The notes: generated from the sequence alone by a model not told the origin. A stretch of 64,000 nt of DNA from CAWJPW01 sp963844845 (GCA_963844845.1 CAWJPW010000011.1:310001-374000), one strand, 5' to 3'. Shown: positions 1 to 8,364, counted from the first letter of the stretch. Made by a program: numbers and translations.

Positions 1-405
1 GCCGGTGCGACGGTGTGGGCGGCAGGCTTCCTCTTCGAGGCGGTGGGTGACTGGCAGCTCCTGCGCTTCCTGCGCGACCCCGAGCGCGGGCTGGTGCTGG
101 ACCGCGGTCTTTGGCGCTACTCACGCCATCCCAACTACTTCGGTGAGGCCGTGCAGTGGTGGGGGCTGTGGCTCATCGCGGCTTCGGTGCCCTGGGGCTG
201 GGTCACTGTCGTCAGTCCGATGCTCCTCACCTTTCTCCTGCTCAAGGTCTCCGGCGTGCCGATGCTGGAGGCCGAGATGATGAAGCGGCCGGCGTACCGC
301 GAGTACGCCGCACGGACAAGCGTCTTCGTACCGATGCCCCCGGCGTGGACCGCCGTCGAGCGGCGGGAGACGGGAGACACTCGCCCTCCCCCTCGTACTC
401 CCTAG
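1..405 (+). CDS. DUF1295 / steroid 5-alpha-reductase-like membrane protein (5' partial)
   Basis: The reading frame is open from base 1, so the N-terminus lies outside the window; 134 codons are visible. The C-terminal half carries the family hallmark RHPNYFGEA (about residues 42-50 of the visible part), followed by two hydrophobic segments and the typical end in which a GVPMLE motif precedes KRPAYREYA. DUF1295 proteins are integral membrane enzymes related to the C-terminal domain of steroid 5-alpha reductases and isoprenylcysteine methyltransferases; the substrate here is unknown. The last codons (rich in R, P and T) are unlike the family and run into a MITE-like repeat whose first bases provide the TAG stop, so the native C-terminus may have been altered by that insertion. 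Confidence 0.85.
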   Translation, partial: AGATVWAAGFLFEAVGDWQLLRFLRDPERGLVLDRGLWRYSRHPNYFGEAVQWWGLWLIAASVPWGWVTVVSPMLLTFLLLKVSGVPMLEAEMMKRPAYREYAARTSVFVPMPPAWTAVERRETGDTRPPPRTP

Positions 406-567
406 TCTCCTGTTTGGGAAGTCCGATGTGCTGCTCGCACAGCCAGCGTGGTTCCTGGCAAGGCGCGACGACGGGGTCGTAGCAACGCTACTTCGAGGAG
501 GAGCAACGCAGCCAGGGGCCGCAGAGACATGCGAATAGTCCATTGGGATTTTCCAAGCAGGGCAGTA
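403..567 (+). repeat. MITE-like repeat R1, copy a (about 165 bp, imperfect terminal inverted repeats)
   Basis: Left tip TAGTCTCCTGTTTGGGAAG and right tip TTTTCCAAGCAGGGCAGTA are imperfect inverted repeats, each ending in TA, as left by TA-targeting (IS630/Tc1-like) elements. Inside are a CCTGGC/GCCAGG stem and the block GGCAAGGCGCGACGACG followed by GAGGAGGAGCA. Copy b (19522-19684) matches over its whole length and copy c (about 41105-41184) matches the right 60-80 bp. The first three bases are the TAG stop codon of the preceding gene. The rest of the gap to base 709 holds only pyrimidine-rich sequence and no gene. Confidence 0.7.
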
Positions 568-709
568 GCGGTGGTCCAGCCGGCGCGCACTCAACGGGCC
601 CATCGTCAAATACGGCCCGATCCCCGTGCATGGGATCGGATTCGTCAGTCGCCGGCTCTCGGAGGGTGGGAGAAGGCGTCCCCCGCCTCCCTTATCCCCT
701 CTCCCCTAC

Positions 710-2638
710 TTACCCCTTCCCCACGGCGGCCGGTTCCTCCTCCTGGGCAGTCCTTCCACGCCTGCGCAGCTTCTCCGACACCGGCACCGGGCGCAGGTCG
801 TCGACGCCGAGACCGAGGCCCATGCTGCCCTCCTCGAGCCAGGCGAAGTCGCCGTCCAAAACGCTGCGCCCGACGCGGTAGAGGGCCGCGTCGTCGTTGT
901 CCCAGAGGGCGTCGAACAGTGCCTCCACCTTGCGCCGCCGCATCGTGCAGAAGGTGTCGGCGAGGCTTTCCGCCGGCTCGGCGCCGGGATCGGCGCCACC
1001 GACCATGGCCCGCGCCCGGGCCACCGACAGAGCCATGGCGAAGAGCTCGTTGGCGATGTCCACTGTGCGGAAGAGGAACGCCTGCTTGTCCTGCATACGA
1101 GCCCGATACACGGCCATACCGTAGAAGATCTCCCGCGCGAGCTTGCGGCCCGAGCGGGCGACGAAGCGCATGTGCCGAGCAAGCGTGCCGAGCTCGCCCA
1201 GCCGGGGCCAGCGGTCCCAGCCCAGCCAGAGGCCGGCGTACCAGGAGGCGTAGAAGCCCCCGATCCGCGGCAGCGCCTTGAGCTTGTCGCCGATGGAGGC
1301 GTCGGGGTCGACGAGCACTCCGGCAACCTGGAGGTGCCTGTCGACGGCTTCACGGGCCATGAACAGGTGCATGATCTCGTTGGAGCCTTCGAAGATGCGG
1401 TTGATGCGGAAGTCCCGCATCATGCGCTCCGCGCTCACCGGCGCCTCGCCGCGAGCGGCCAGCGAGCGCTCGGTCTCGTACCCGCGCCCGGAGCGGATCT
1501 GCATGCAGTCGTCGATGATGTCCCACCCCTCGGAGGTGTTCCACTCCTTGGCCGCCGCCGCCTCGAGGCGGATGTCGAAGCCCTCGCGGTCGGCGATGGC
1601 GGAGGTGTACTCGGCCACCGACTCCATGGCGAAGGTCGTGGCCGCCATCGCTGCCAGCTTGTGGGCGATGGCCTCGTGCTCTCCCACCGGGCGGCCCCAC
1701 TGTACCCGCGCCTGAGCCCACTTGCGGCAGATCTCCAGGCACATCTTGGCGGCCCCGCTCGAGGCGGCCGGCAGGGTGAGCCGACCGGTGTTGAGAGTCA
1801 CCAGTGCGATCTTGAGGCCCTTGCCCTCCTCGCCGATGAGGTTCTCCCGCGGCACCTTGACCCCGGTGAAGCTGAGCTGCCCGTTGGCGAGGGCCTTCAG
1901 ACCCATGAAGCGGCAGCGGTGCTCGACCTTCACGCCCGCCCAACCGGTCTCCACCACGAAGGCGGAGATGGCGTCAGTGTCGGGGTTGCGGGCCATCACA
2001 ACGAGCAGCTCGGCGAGGGTGCCGTTGGTACACCAGAGCTTCTCGCCGTCGAGGACGAAGTACGAGCCATCCGCCGAGGGCCGTGCGGTGGTGGAGAGGC
2101 GCGCCGGGTCCGAGCCGACCCCCGTTTCGGTGAGGGCAAAGGCCGAGATCGCACCGCGGGCACAGCGCGGCAGGTACCGTTGCTTCTGCTCCTCGGTGCC
2201 GAAGAGCTTGAGCGGCTGCGGCACGCCAATGGACTGGTGCGCAGACAGCAGAGCGGTGAGGTTACCGTCGAAGCTGCCGATGAGCTCCATCGCGCGCCCG
2301 TACTCCCACTGACCAAGACCGAGGCCGCCATACTTCTCGGGGATCTTCATCCCGAAGGCACCCAGCTCGGCGAGCCCTGCGATGACCCCCTCGGGGTACT
2401 CGCCGACGGCGTCGATCTCCACCGGGTCCACCCTTTCCTCCAGGAAACGTCTCAGCTCCGCGTAGAACTCGCGGAAGCGGGGGCCCTCCACACCACGCGG
2501 GAAGGGGTGGATGAGGTCGAGACGGAAGCGTCCGAGGAAGAGGTCGCGCAGGAAGCTCGCGTCCTTCCACTCGGCCTCTCGTGAAGCCTCCGCCACCTCC
2601 CGCGATCGCCGTTCCTCGTCAGTGTGAGTGGCTGTCAT
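710..2638 (-). CDS. Acyl-CoA dehydrogenase, long (VLCAD/ACAD9-like) type
   Basis: The 642-aa protein carries out the FAD-dependent first oxidation of fatty acyl-CoA beta-oxidation. Visible: an N-terminal helical domain with the PEKYGGLGLG motif, a middle beta domain with FALTETGVGSDPA, and a C-terminal FAD/substrate domain with the catalytic-Glu segment RIFEGSNEIM. About 170 further residues follow the core; this tail is typical of VLCAD/ACAD9-like enzymes and is usually linked to membrane association or dimerisation. I chose the ATG at 2638 because GGAGGG sits about 8 nt upstream; the frame is open further upstream but those codons look non-coding. It is transcribed alone, divergently from the next gene. 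A second, shorter acyl-CoA dehydrogenase lies at 39851-41005. Confidence 0.9.
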   Translation of the reverse strand: MTATHTDEERRSREVAEASREAEWKDASFLRDLFLGRFRLDLIHPFPRGVEGPRFREFYAELRRFLEERVDPVEIDAVGEYPEGVIAGLAELGAFGMKIPEKYGGLGLGQWEYGRAMELIGSFDGNLTALLSAHQSIGVPQPLKLFGTEEQKQRYLPRCARGAISAFALTETGVGSDPARLSTTARPSADGSYFVLDGEKLWCTNGTLAELLVVMARNPDTDAISAFVVETGWAGVKVEHRCRFMGLKALANGQLSFTGVKVPRENLIGEEGKGLKIALVTLNTGRLTLPAASSGAAKMCLEICRKWAQARVQWGRPVGEHEAIAHKLAAMAATTFAMESVAEYTSAIADREGFDIRLEAAAAKEWNTSEGWDIIDDCMQIRSGRGYETERSLAARGEAPVSAERMMRDFRINRIFEGSNEIMHLFMAREAVDRHLQVAGVLVDPDASIGDKLKALPRIGGFYASWYAGLWLGWDRWPRLGELGTLARHMRFVARSGRKLAREIFYGMAVYRARMQDKQAFLFRTVDIANELFAMALSVARARAMVGGADPGAEPAESLADTFCTMRRRKVEALFDALWDNDDAALYRVGRSVLDGDFAWLEEGSMGLGLGVDDLRPVPVSEKLRRRGRTAQEEEPAAVGKG

Positions 2639-2796
2639 GCCCGCGCCCTCCCCGCGCTCCCCGTGACCGGGAGCGCCTATCGGGTGCAACGGCACACCGC
2701 GCGCCGGCGATTCCGCTACTGCCGCGGCAACCCCTTCGGTCTACAGCACCTCGCGGCCGTCGCACGCTTGTCGCAGCGGCGGCGATCTGGCACGAT

Positions 2797-3483
2797 ATGA
2801 AGATGGAACCACCACGATTGGCGCCTCTCGAGCTGCCGCCCGTCGATCTTGCGTTTCTGCGCACCTTCCTCCCCTACGAGGTGCGCCTCGCTCAGCGCCG
2901 CGCCATGACCTGGGACGACACCCCGGTGGACGAGCTCCCGGCCGATTTCCTGGGTCTGTACGTGGTGCGCCTCCAGCCACTCGAGGGCCATCGGACGCCC
3001 GACCCGGAAAAGGGTGGCGCTGAGCTCGCCGAGCATCTCGACGAGATCCTCCACAGCGTTCTGCGCGACTCGGACCTCGCGGCGCAGGTGAGCCCGCACG
3101 AGTATCTCGCCGTGGCCCGCGACCTCGAGCCGGGTCACTCCTACGCGGTGGCCCAGCGCCTGCTCTCGCACCTCGGCCACTCGGAGATCGTGCGCGGCGC
3201 CAACCTCGGTGTGCGGGTGGGATACCTGGTCTACCCGCTATCCACCCAACCCAACTTCCCGCCCATGCAGTGGGCGACCCTCGCCGACCTGGCGCGCAAG
3301 GTCGGCGCCCGCGGCGGTTCGGCCGCGGTGGCCACCGGCTTCGGCCTCATGCGGGGGCCTCATATGGCCGAGGCCAACCTGCCCGAGCGCGACCTCGTGC
3401 CCTTGGCCTTCGAGGATCTCGACTCGCTCATCAGGGCGGGGATCCTCAGGCTGCAGCGGATCCACTTGCTCCCGGGGCTTTAG
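2797..3483 (+). CDS. Protein with degenerate GGDEF-like fold, function unknown
   Basis: 228 aa from the ATG at 2797 (a second ATG follows two codons later). I do not recognise a defined family. Residues about 75-160 resemble a diguanylate-cyclase fold: a helix ending in VLRDSDLAAQ, then HEYLAVARDLEPGHS where a GGDEF loop would sit, then a helix with AVAQRLLSHL and a strand VRVGYLVYP. The signature itself is replaced by SPHEY, so cyclase activity is not expected; it could be a binding or scaffold version. No signal peptide or membrane segment is visible. A similarly degenerate GGDEF region heads the EAL protein at 33673-34938. The family call is inference; that the frame is a gene is well supported by codon composition. 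Confidence 0.55.
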   Translation: MKMEPPRLAPLELPPVDLAFLRTFLPYEVRLAQRRAMTWDDTPVDELPADFLGLYVVRLQPLEGHRTPDPEKGGAELAEHLDEILHSVLRDSDLAAQVSPHEYLAVARDLEPGHSYAVAQRLLSHLGHSEIVRGANLGVRVGYLVYPLSTQPNFPPMQWATLADLARKVGARGGSAAVATGFGLMRGPHMAEANLPERDLVPLAFEDLDSLIRAGILRLQRIHLLPGL

Positions 3484-3823
3484 CCTGCGTTTCTCACCAG
3501 GTCACGTCACGAGGGCGCTAAGGTGTCCGTCAGCGCTGAGTCATTGAGCGGCGAGGCGCCGAGTCGCGAAACGGCCGGCGATGGCTGGCAGAACGGCGCC
3601 CGCAGTAGGGAGCTTGTGGAATATGCAGGTTAGGACCCGGGCCTCGAGGGTACAAGGGCCCGCCTGCCCACCCCTGCCGGTGGCGAGGCCGCGTCGCTCA
3701 TCACGAGAGGCCAAAGCGTGGAGGGGAGGCCCCCCCTGCGAACCTGACTAGCGGGTAACGGCCAGACAGAGATTCCCCGGGCCGGTCACCCCACGAAGAA
3801 GGCGGAGCGCCCCACTCTCCACT
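3484..3823. other. Gene-free gap, 340 bp
   Basis: This lies between a plus-strand gene end and a minus-strand gene end. I see no credible reading frame, terminator with a T-run, or known repeat module. The right end is pyrimidine-rich and merges into the CACTCTTCACTCTTT repeat that codes for the last residues of the MEMO-like protein. Confidence 0.5.
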
Positions 3824-5014
3824 TCACTCTTCACTCTTTGCCGGCTGGGCGGGTCGGGGCGCCGCAGTGTACGCCAACGCTGCGTACCCCACCCAGTGGT
3901 GAAGGTTCGAAGGCGCCGTGTAGCCCAGGCCGGCCCCACGGGTCGCCTCCGACACCGGCAGCTCGGCCTCGGACAGCGAGGTTCCGTAGCGCAGGAAGTG
4001 GCCCTCCGGAACCGGGAGCTGCAACCACTCGACGGTGCGACGCACCAGGTCGAGACCGAACGGCACCGAGAAGCGGCCGCACCAAGGTATCAGGTAGCGG
4101 TGCGGATCGGTGGCGTCCACCAGGCGCTCCATGAAGCCACGGAGCTTACTCTCCTCGAGGGGGCCTGCCAGCAGCTGTCCCGCCAGCTCACGGTCGCGCG
4201 CCACCGCCTTCTGGTAGCCCTCCACCCCGACCCCGAACGGGGCGTGGTCGAAGTCCGGGCCATAGTGAACGGCATCTGTCGAGACCAGCACTGCCACGTC
4301 GCGGCCGAGCACCCAACCGTGCCGCTCGAGCACCGCGGCGAGGGCGGCCGAGAGGTGGTCGGCCAGGGCATCCAGGCGTTCCCAGCCCATGTAGGGCACG
4401 AGGATGGGGACGATGCGCACGTCGCGCTTGCGATGCTGGAGGAACGGGATCAACGCTTCGAGCGAGTGCTCGCTGCAGTGCATGGCGTCGTCTACCACCA
4501 CGTCGTCTGGCGGCATCGCCGCCAGCAGCTCCTCACGCAGGCTGTCAACCGGCACCGGTCCCCAGGGACCGTGCCACGCCTGGAAGTGATCGAAGACCAG
4601 GCGATCGGAGAGGTTCCAGCGCCGCGCGCCGTGGAACACCCCGACGAGGATGACCCGCGGTGCGCGGATCACCTCGGTGGCGTGCACGTACACCCGGCCC
4701 GCATAGAGGTGGTCGTCGTGGGGAGACACGGCCGCCACCACGCCGTCACGATCAGTGACCCCGAGAGCAGCACTCTCGGCGGCGAGCTCGTCGCGCTCGG
4801 CCGCAAGGGCGGTGGAGACCACGTCCTCGGCCTGCTCGGCGGTGACGGCGAAGCCCACGGCATCCCGCTGACCGCGCACCAGGTCGCCCTCCGACCGCAG
4901 GCCCATCTCCGCCTCGATCTCGGCGCGGCTCGGCAGCTGCTGCTGGGCTGCGGTACTCGCGGCCACCAGCGCAACGGCGAGCAGAGCAAACGGGCTGAGG
5001 ACATCGAAATGCAT
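3824..5014 (-). CDS. MEMO-family protein with signal peptide (AmmeMemoRadiSam protein B-like)
   Basis: 396 aa. An N-terminal hydrophobic stretch ending in STAAQQQ looks like a cleavable signal peptide, which is unusual for this family. The body matches MEMO proteins: SPHDDHLYAGRVY near residue 97, VFHGARRWNL, the CSEHSLEALIPFLQ motif and VSTDAVHYGPDF. MEMO proteins are metal-binding relatives of extradiol dioxygenases and often occur with AMMECR1 and a radical-SAM protein, neither of which is nearby. The last codons (KSEE, stop) are encoded by a GAGTGAAGAGTGAAG-type repeat. A GGAGG box precedes the ATG by about 5 nt and a TACAAT -10 box lies just upstream, divergent from the sirtuin gene. The reaction catalysed is unknown. 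Confidence 0.8.
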   Translation of the reverse strand: MHFDVLSPFALLAVALVAASTAAQQQLPSRAEIEAEMGLRSEGDLVRGQRDAVGFAVTAEQAEDVVSTALAAERDELAAESAALGVTDRDGVVAAVSPHDDHLYAGRVYVHATEVIRAPRVILVGVFHGARRWNLSDRLVFDHFQAWHGPWGPVPVDSLREELLAAMPPDDVVVDDAMHCSEHSLEALIPFLQHRKRDVRIVPILVPYMGWERLDALADHLSAALAAVLERHGWVLGRDVAVLVSTDAVHYGPDFDHAPFGVGVEGYQKAVARDRELAGQLLAGPLEESKLRGFMERLVDATDPHRYLIPWCGRFSVPFGLDLVRRTVEWLQLPVPEGHFLRYGTSLSEAELPVSEATRGAGLGYTAPSNLHHWVGYAALAYTAAPRPAQPAKSEE

Positions 5015-5031
5015 GGCTTCCTCCGTGGGTG

Positions 5032-5072
5032 ATTGTACGCCGACGCCGCCTCCAAGCCGCCTGCGCTACCAT
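5032..5072. promoter_or_regulatory. Divergent promoter pair between MEMO-like and sirtuin genes
   Basis: On the minus strand TACAAT (5032-5037) lies about 18 nt before the MEMO-like ATG. On the plus strand TACCAT (5067-5072) lies 6 nt before the GTG of the sirtuin gene, placing the expected transcript start at or near the start codon. No convincing -35 hexamer is seen for the plus-strand promoter. Confidence 0.45.
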
Positions 5073-5078
5073 GCCTGC

Positions 5079-5837
5079 GTGGCCGCACCCACCACAGCGA
5101 TCGCCCGCGCCGCCGCCGCGCTGAACGCGGCGCGCTGCGCGGTGGCCCTCACCGGAGCGGGCGTGTCGGCCGCCTCGGGAGTGCCGACCTTTCGTGCTGA
5201 AGGCGGGGTGTGGACCCGCTTCCCGGTGGAGGATCACGGCACCGCGGATGCCTTCCGCCGAAACCCCGAGCGCTGCTGGGACCTCTTCGGCAGCCTCGCC
5301 CGCGACCTCGGGCACGCCGAGCCCAACGCTGCCCACTACGCCCTCTCGAAGCTCGAGAGGATGGGCCGACTGCAGGCGGTCATCACCCAGAACATCGACG
5401 CCCTGCACCAGCACGCAGGCTCCGGCGAGGTTGTGGAGTATCACGGCACCGCCACCACCACCCACTGCCCGAGCTGCGGCCGCCTCTTTCCTGCCGGCGA
5501 CCTGCCGCCATGGCCGCCGGCGCCCCGCTGCCTCGACTGTGACGCCGTGCTGCGCCCCGACATCGTGCTCTTCGGCGATCCCATTCCGAGGGACGCGGCG
5601 CTGCGCGCCGACGAGCTCTGCGACCGTGCCGACCTGGTGCTGACGGTAGGTACCTCGCTGGAGGTCGCGCCGGCCTCCTGGCTGGTACTCAGCGCCGCGA
5701 AGCGCGGCGTCGTCGTCGTCGTCGACCCTCGTCCATCCGCTGTCGCTCGACGGTTGGCCACCATCGTGGTCGCTGCGCCCGCGGAGGAGGCGCTGCCGGA
5801 GATCGTCGACGCGCTTCGAAGCCGGTCATTCCGCTGA
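5079..5837 (+). CDS. Sirtuin, NAD-dependent protein deacylase
   Basis: 252 aa from GTG 5079. It removes acyl groups from lysine using NAD, releasing nicotinamide and O-acyl-ADP-ribose. Visible: the Rossmann GAGVSAASGVPTFR motif (residues 26-40), TQNIDALHQ (103-111), catalytic His in EYHGT (His122), four zinc-binding cysteines as CPSC and CLDC (130, 133, 151, 154), and GTSLEVAPA near the end. It starts at about the usual bacterial position if GTG 5079 is used; an in-frame upstream extension to 5013 overlaps the divergent promoter and looks non-coding. No ribosome-binding site is seen, but a TACCAT -10-like box ends 6 nt before the GTG, suggesting a leaderless mRNA. Acyl-CoA pathway genes elsewhere in the window make metabolic enzymes plausible targets (inference). 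Confidence 0.92.
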   Translation: MAAPTTAIARAAAALNAARCAVALTGAGVSAASGVPTFRAEGGVWTRFPVEDHGTADAFRRNPERCWDLFGSLARDLGHAEPNAAHYALSKLERMGRLQAVITQNIDALHQHAGSGEVVEYHGTATTTHCPSCGRLFPAGDLPPWPPAPRCLDCDAVLRPDIVLFGDPIPRDAALRADELCDRADLVLTVGTSLEVAPASWLVLSAAKRGVVVVVDPRPSAVARRLATIVVAAPAEEALPEIVDALRSRSFR

Positions 5838-5871
5838 GCGTCGAAGATCCGACCCTTTGCGCCCTCGAAGC

Positions 5872-5899
5872 GGCGGGCGGGCGGGCGGGCGGGTAGAAT
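5872..5899 (+). promoter_or_regulatory. Promoter with GGGC tandem repeat (G-quadruplex motif) and TAGAAT -10 box
   Basis: About five GGGC units run directly into TAGAAT (5894-5899), which is 6 nt before the ATG of the Crp/Fnr gene. The tract occupies the -35/spacer region and fits the four-run G3N1 quadruplex pattern. Unit-number change would alter the promoter, so slippage could vary expression (inference). Confidence 0.5.
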
Positions 5900-5905
5900 G
5901 CCGCC

Positions 5906-6592
5906 ATGACGGAGCTCCCCGCCGCCCTCGCGCGCGTGCCGCTGGTCAGCAACCTCCCGGACAATCACCGCGGACGGGTGGTCGCCGCCGGCCACGAGGG
6001 CCACCTCGAACGGGGCGAGATCGTCTTCCACGAGGGCGACCGCACCGAGGCCGTGTTCGCGGTCCTGGAGGGGCAGGTCAAGCTCGTCCGTTACTCACCC
6101 AAGGGCAAGGAGATGCTTCTCCACCTCGTGCATCCCGGGCAGTCGTTCGCCGAGGCGGCGCTGTTCGGCGAAGGGACCTATCCCGCCACTGCCGAGGCGG
6201 TGGAGAGCACGGTACTCTGGGTGTGGCCACGCGCCCGCCTCGAGGAGCTGTTGCGCGCCGACCCCGACCTCGGGCTCGCGATGATCGCCTCGGTGTCGCT
6301 GTGGACGCGGCGGCTCGCTGCCAAGCTCGAACTCCTCACCCAGCGCCGGGTGGAGGAGCGCCTCGCCGTCTACCTGCTCGGTCGGGTCGGCGGCCGTGAC
6401 CTCGCCCCCGGCGACGCCATCCCCCTGGCCGAGCCGCGCAACCTCATCGCCGCCCAGCTGGGCACCGCGCCGGAGGTGCTCTCACGCACCTTTCGCCACC
6501 TCGAGGAGGACGGGCTCGTCGCCGCCGAGCCACACCAGGTCCGGATTCTGCAACCGCTCAAGCTGCGCGCCCTCGCCGAGTGGCTCGAGTAG
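5906..6592 (+). CDS. Crp/Fnr family transcriptional regulator
   Basis: 228 aa. Residues about 1-125 form a cyclic-nucleotide-binding-like beta barrel (GEIVFHEGDRTEAVFAVLEGQVKLVR; GQSFAEAALF). Residues about 130-160 form the dimer helix, and about 165-220 a winged helix with LAEPRNLIAAQLGTAPEVLSRTFRHLEEDGLV. The recognition helix has E-V-L-S-R; E..SR is the Fnr-type pattern that reads TTGA half-sites, unlike RE..GR of Crp. No N-terminal cysteine cluster for an iron-sulphur centre is present, so it is not an oxygen-sensing Fnr proper; effector unknown. A matching palindrome (TTGACC-GGTCAA) lies 1.3 kb downstream, before the polyferredoxin gene. The ATG follows a TAGAAT box by 6 nt and has no clear ribosome-binding site. 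Confidence 0.9.
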   Translation: MTELPAALARVPLVSNLPDNHRGRVVAAGHEGHLERGEIVFHEGDRTEAVFAVLEGQVKLVRYSPKGKEMLLHLVHPGQSFAEAALFGEGTYPATAEAVESTVLWVWPRARLEELLRADPDLGLAMIASVSLWTRRLAAKLELLTQRRVEERLAVYLLGRVGGRDLAPGDAIPLAEPRNLIAAQLGTAPEVLSRTFRHLEEDGLVAAEPHQVRILQPLKLRALAEWLE

Positions 6593-6737
6593 CCCGCGGG
6601 CTTGGAAATCACACAAGACAAGGAGTCGCCCTCCTGCCCGGACCTTCTCGCTGACGTGTCCCAAGCCCCGAGGGCCCGCCCAACTCGCAGAGGAGACTCA
6701 TAGACGGCTACCCCAGCAAACGAGTTGCCGTCAGGAG

Positions 6738-7838
6738 CTACCGGGACATGTGGGCCGAAGGGGCGGTCGAAACGGAGGTCCCGGGGCGGGAGGCGCGTGA
6801 GGATGAAGCGGGTTCCTGCATGGCCATGCCGTTGACGTGGGTGTATAGGGGCGAGCTCAGCTCCTGGAGGCGATGGTGGTACTCGGCCTCGGTGACTGCC
6901 GTGTGCCAGTGCCCGGCAGCCCGGAAGCCGAGGACGACCACCAGGTACAGCGCCACCGCTAGGCCGGTGGCGAGCACCGGACGGAGCCAGCGGCGCGCGG
7001 CCACGAGCGGCGGGCGCACTCCCAGGCAGCCCTTGACGGGGCACGCCACCACGCAGTCCTGGCACGAGGAGCACTCGATGGAGGCGACCCGGTGCATGGT
7101 GTGCACCGGGAGCCGCGCCGGGCACGCCTTCGTGCACGCCTGGCAGTCGGTACAGGTGGCGGCGTCACGGGTCACCTTGAGCGGCGCCAGGCGGCCGAGG
7201 ACCCCGAGGAGAGCGCCATAGGGGCAGAGGTAGCGGCACCAGAGGTCGCGCACGAACACCGAGCCCACCAGCAGGACGCCCAGCACGGCGATGGTGACCC
7301 TCGAGGCGCTGGCGAAGAACACCCACATCTTGGCGTCGGCCACCTTGGCGTAGGGGCTGGCGATGAAGGCCGCCACGCCGCCCGGGCTCATGGCGAACCA
7401 CACCGCCCAGACGAAGAACCCCAGGAGCACGAACTTGAGCCCTCGCAGCGGCAGGTCGAGCCAGCGCGGCGGGGTCAAGGTCCGGCGGGTGAGCCGCAGA
7501 CCGAGGCGGCCGAGGAGCTCCGACAGCAGCCCCACCGGGCACAGGTGCGAGCAGAACGACTTGGCGAGCACGGCCGACATCAGGCAGATGCCCAGGAAGA
7601 TGGCGAGCCCGGCGGGATGGATGGCGTCGACGACCCCCGAGTCCATGAGGTGCCGGAGCGACAGCATGGCGTCGATGGGCAGGAACCCCTCCACTCCGGC
7701 AGGACGCGACACTGCGGGCCAGCGGCCGGCGATGTGTGCCTTCACCCAGAAGCTGAACTGCACGCCGATGGCCAGCACCACCACCGTCATCGCCCACTGC
7801 ACCCCTCGCCGCGCCGGAAGCACCCTGGGGATCCGCAT
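6738..7838 (-). CDS. NapH/CcoG-like membrane polyferredoxin
   Basis: 366 aa from ATG 7838 (GGAGG 5 nt upstream; in-frame starts at 7856 and 7874 are alternatives). About five membrane segments surround two cysteine motifs in loops (SFCSHLCPVG and LWCRYLCPYGALLG). These are followed by two 4Fe-4S ferredoxin motifs, CTDCQACTKACP and CSSCQDCVVACP, and a final membrane segment. This is the architecture of NapH, NosR C-terminal and related polyferredoxins that pass electrons from quinol to periplasmic or membrane oxidoreductases. No nitrate, nitrous-oxide or cytochrome oxidase gene is next to it, so the partner is unknown. The 45-residue C-terminal tail, rich in S, A and R, is unlike the family. 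A Crp/Fnr-type palindrome upstream suggests redox or nitric-oxide-type control (inference). Confidence 0.82.
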   Translation of the reverse strand: MRIPRVLPARRGVQWAMTVVVLAIGVQFSFWVKAHIAGRWPAVSRPAGVEGFLPIDAMLSLRHLMDSGVVDAIHPAGLAIFLGICLMSAVLAKSFCSHLCPVGLLSELLGRLGLRLTRRTLTPPRWLDLPLRGLKFVLLGFFVWAVWFAMSPGGVAAFIASPYAKVADAKMWVFFASASRVTIAVLGVLLVGSVFVRDLWCRYLCPYGALLGVLGRLAPLKVTRDAATCTDCQACTKACPARLPVHTMHRVASIECSSCQDCVVACPVKGCLGVRPPLVAARRWLRPVLATGLAVALYLVVVLGFRAAGHWHTAVTEAEYHHRLQELSSPLYTHVNGMAMQEPASSSRASRPGTSVSTAPSAHMSR

Positions 7839-7882
7839 CACCACCTCCGCGAGCATGATGCCGCGGCCGTCCACGGTCCTCC

Positions 7883-7896
7883 TTGACCGAGGTCAA
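7883..7896 (-). promoter_or_regulatory. Crp/Fnr-type operator TTGACC-N2-GGTCAA
   Basis: A perfect 14-bp palindrome, TTGACCGAGGTCAA, lies 45 bp upstream of the polyferredoxin start. TTGAC...GTCAA is the shape bound by Fnr-, Dnr- and HcpR-type regulators; the HcpR consensus in sulphate reducers is essentially this sequence (from memory). It is the only such palindrome I found in the window. A CATCAT hexamer about 23 bp downstream would put the site close to -41, the usual activator position. Confidence 0.55.
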
Positions 7897-8364
7897 GCAA
7901 AGAACCGCCTCCCCCACCGAGCTGACCTCCCGACCGGGAGACGGGAGGAGGAAGCCCGGAGGCAGAAGCACCCAGCCCGTGACCCGACCTTGCCTGAGAG
8001 GACAGGGCTCGCCGTCGCGCCACCTCAGCGCCGCCGAGCTGTTGGAGAAGCTCTTCATCACGCGTGACGCCGGTCCGGTGTTCGGCAGCTCGGCCCGGCG
8101 CATCGTCATTCCCGATACCGATCTGGCGGTACACGGCCAGGCGAGCGAGGCGCGCATGGCCCACATCCTGGCGGTGGCCCGTCATGGAGGGCCCCTCTGC
8201 CTTCTTCATTCGCAGCTGAAGGGGCCTACAGCCAGGGGGTTGCATCCTGGAAGAAGTATGCGAAAATGAATCAGGATCTCTGACAGCACAATGAACTGGC
8301 GAACCAGAGGCGCCACCACACGGCGGACCACCGCCGTGATACGAACACCTCCTCCTTTCTCCTC
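7897..8364. other. Gap without a convincing gene; possible coding remnant
   Basis: The stretch 8020-8200 on the plus strand has gene-like codon composition and could encode a fragment containing SAAELLEKLFITRDAG and ARMAHILAVARHGG. It has no credible start, no ribosome-binding site and a non-coding-looking end at 8269. It may be a remnant of an unrecognised gene. On the minus strand a 60-codon frame (8206-8388) with a hydrophobic middle passes through the terminator hairpin and has no good start context. Neither is called as a gene. Confidence 0.35.

Noticed and set aside
626..2584. Long plus-strand open frame (652 codons) opposite the acyl-CoA dehydrogenase gene
   Set aside because: Antisense shadow of a well-conserved gene in GC-rich DNA; composition is not protein-like.
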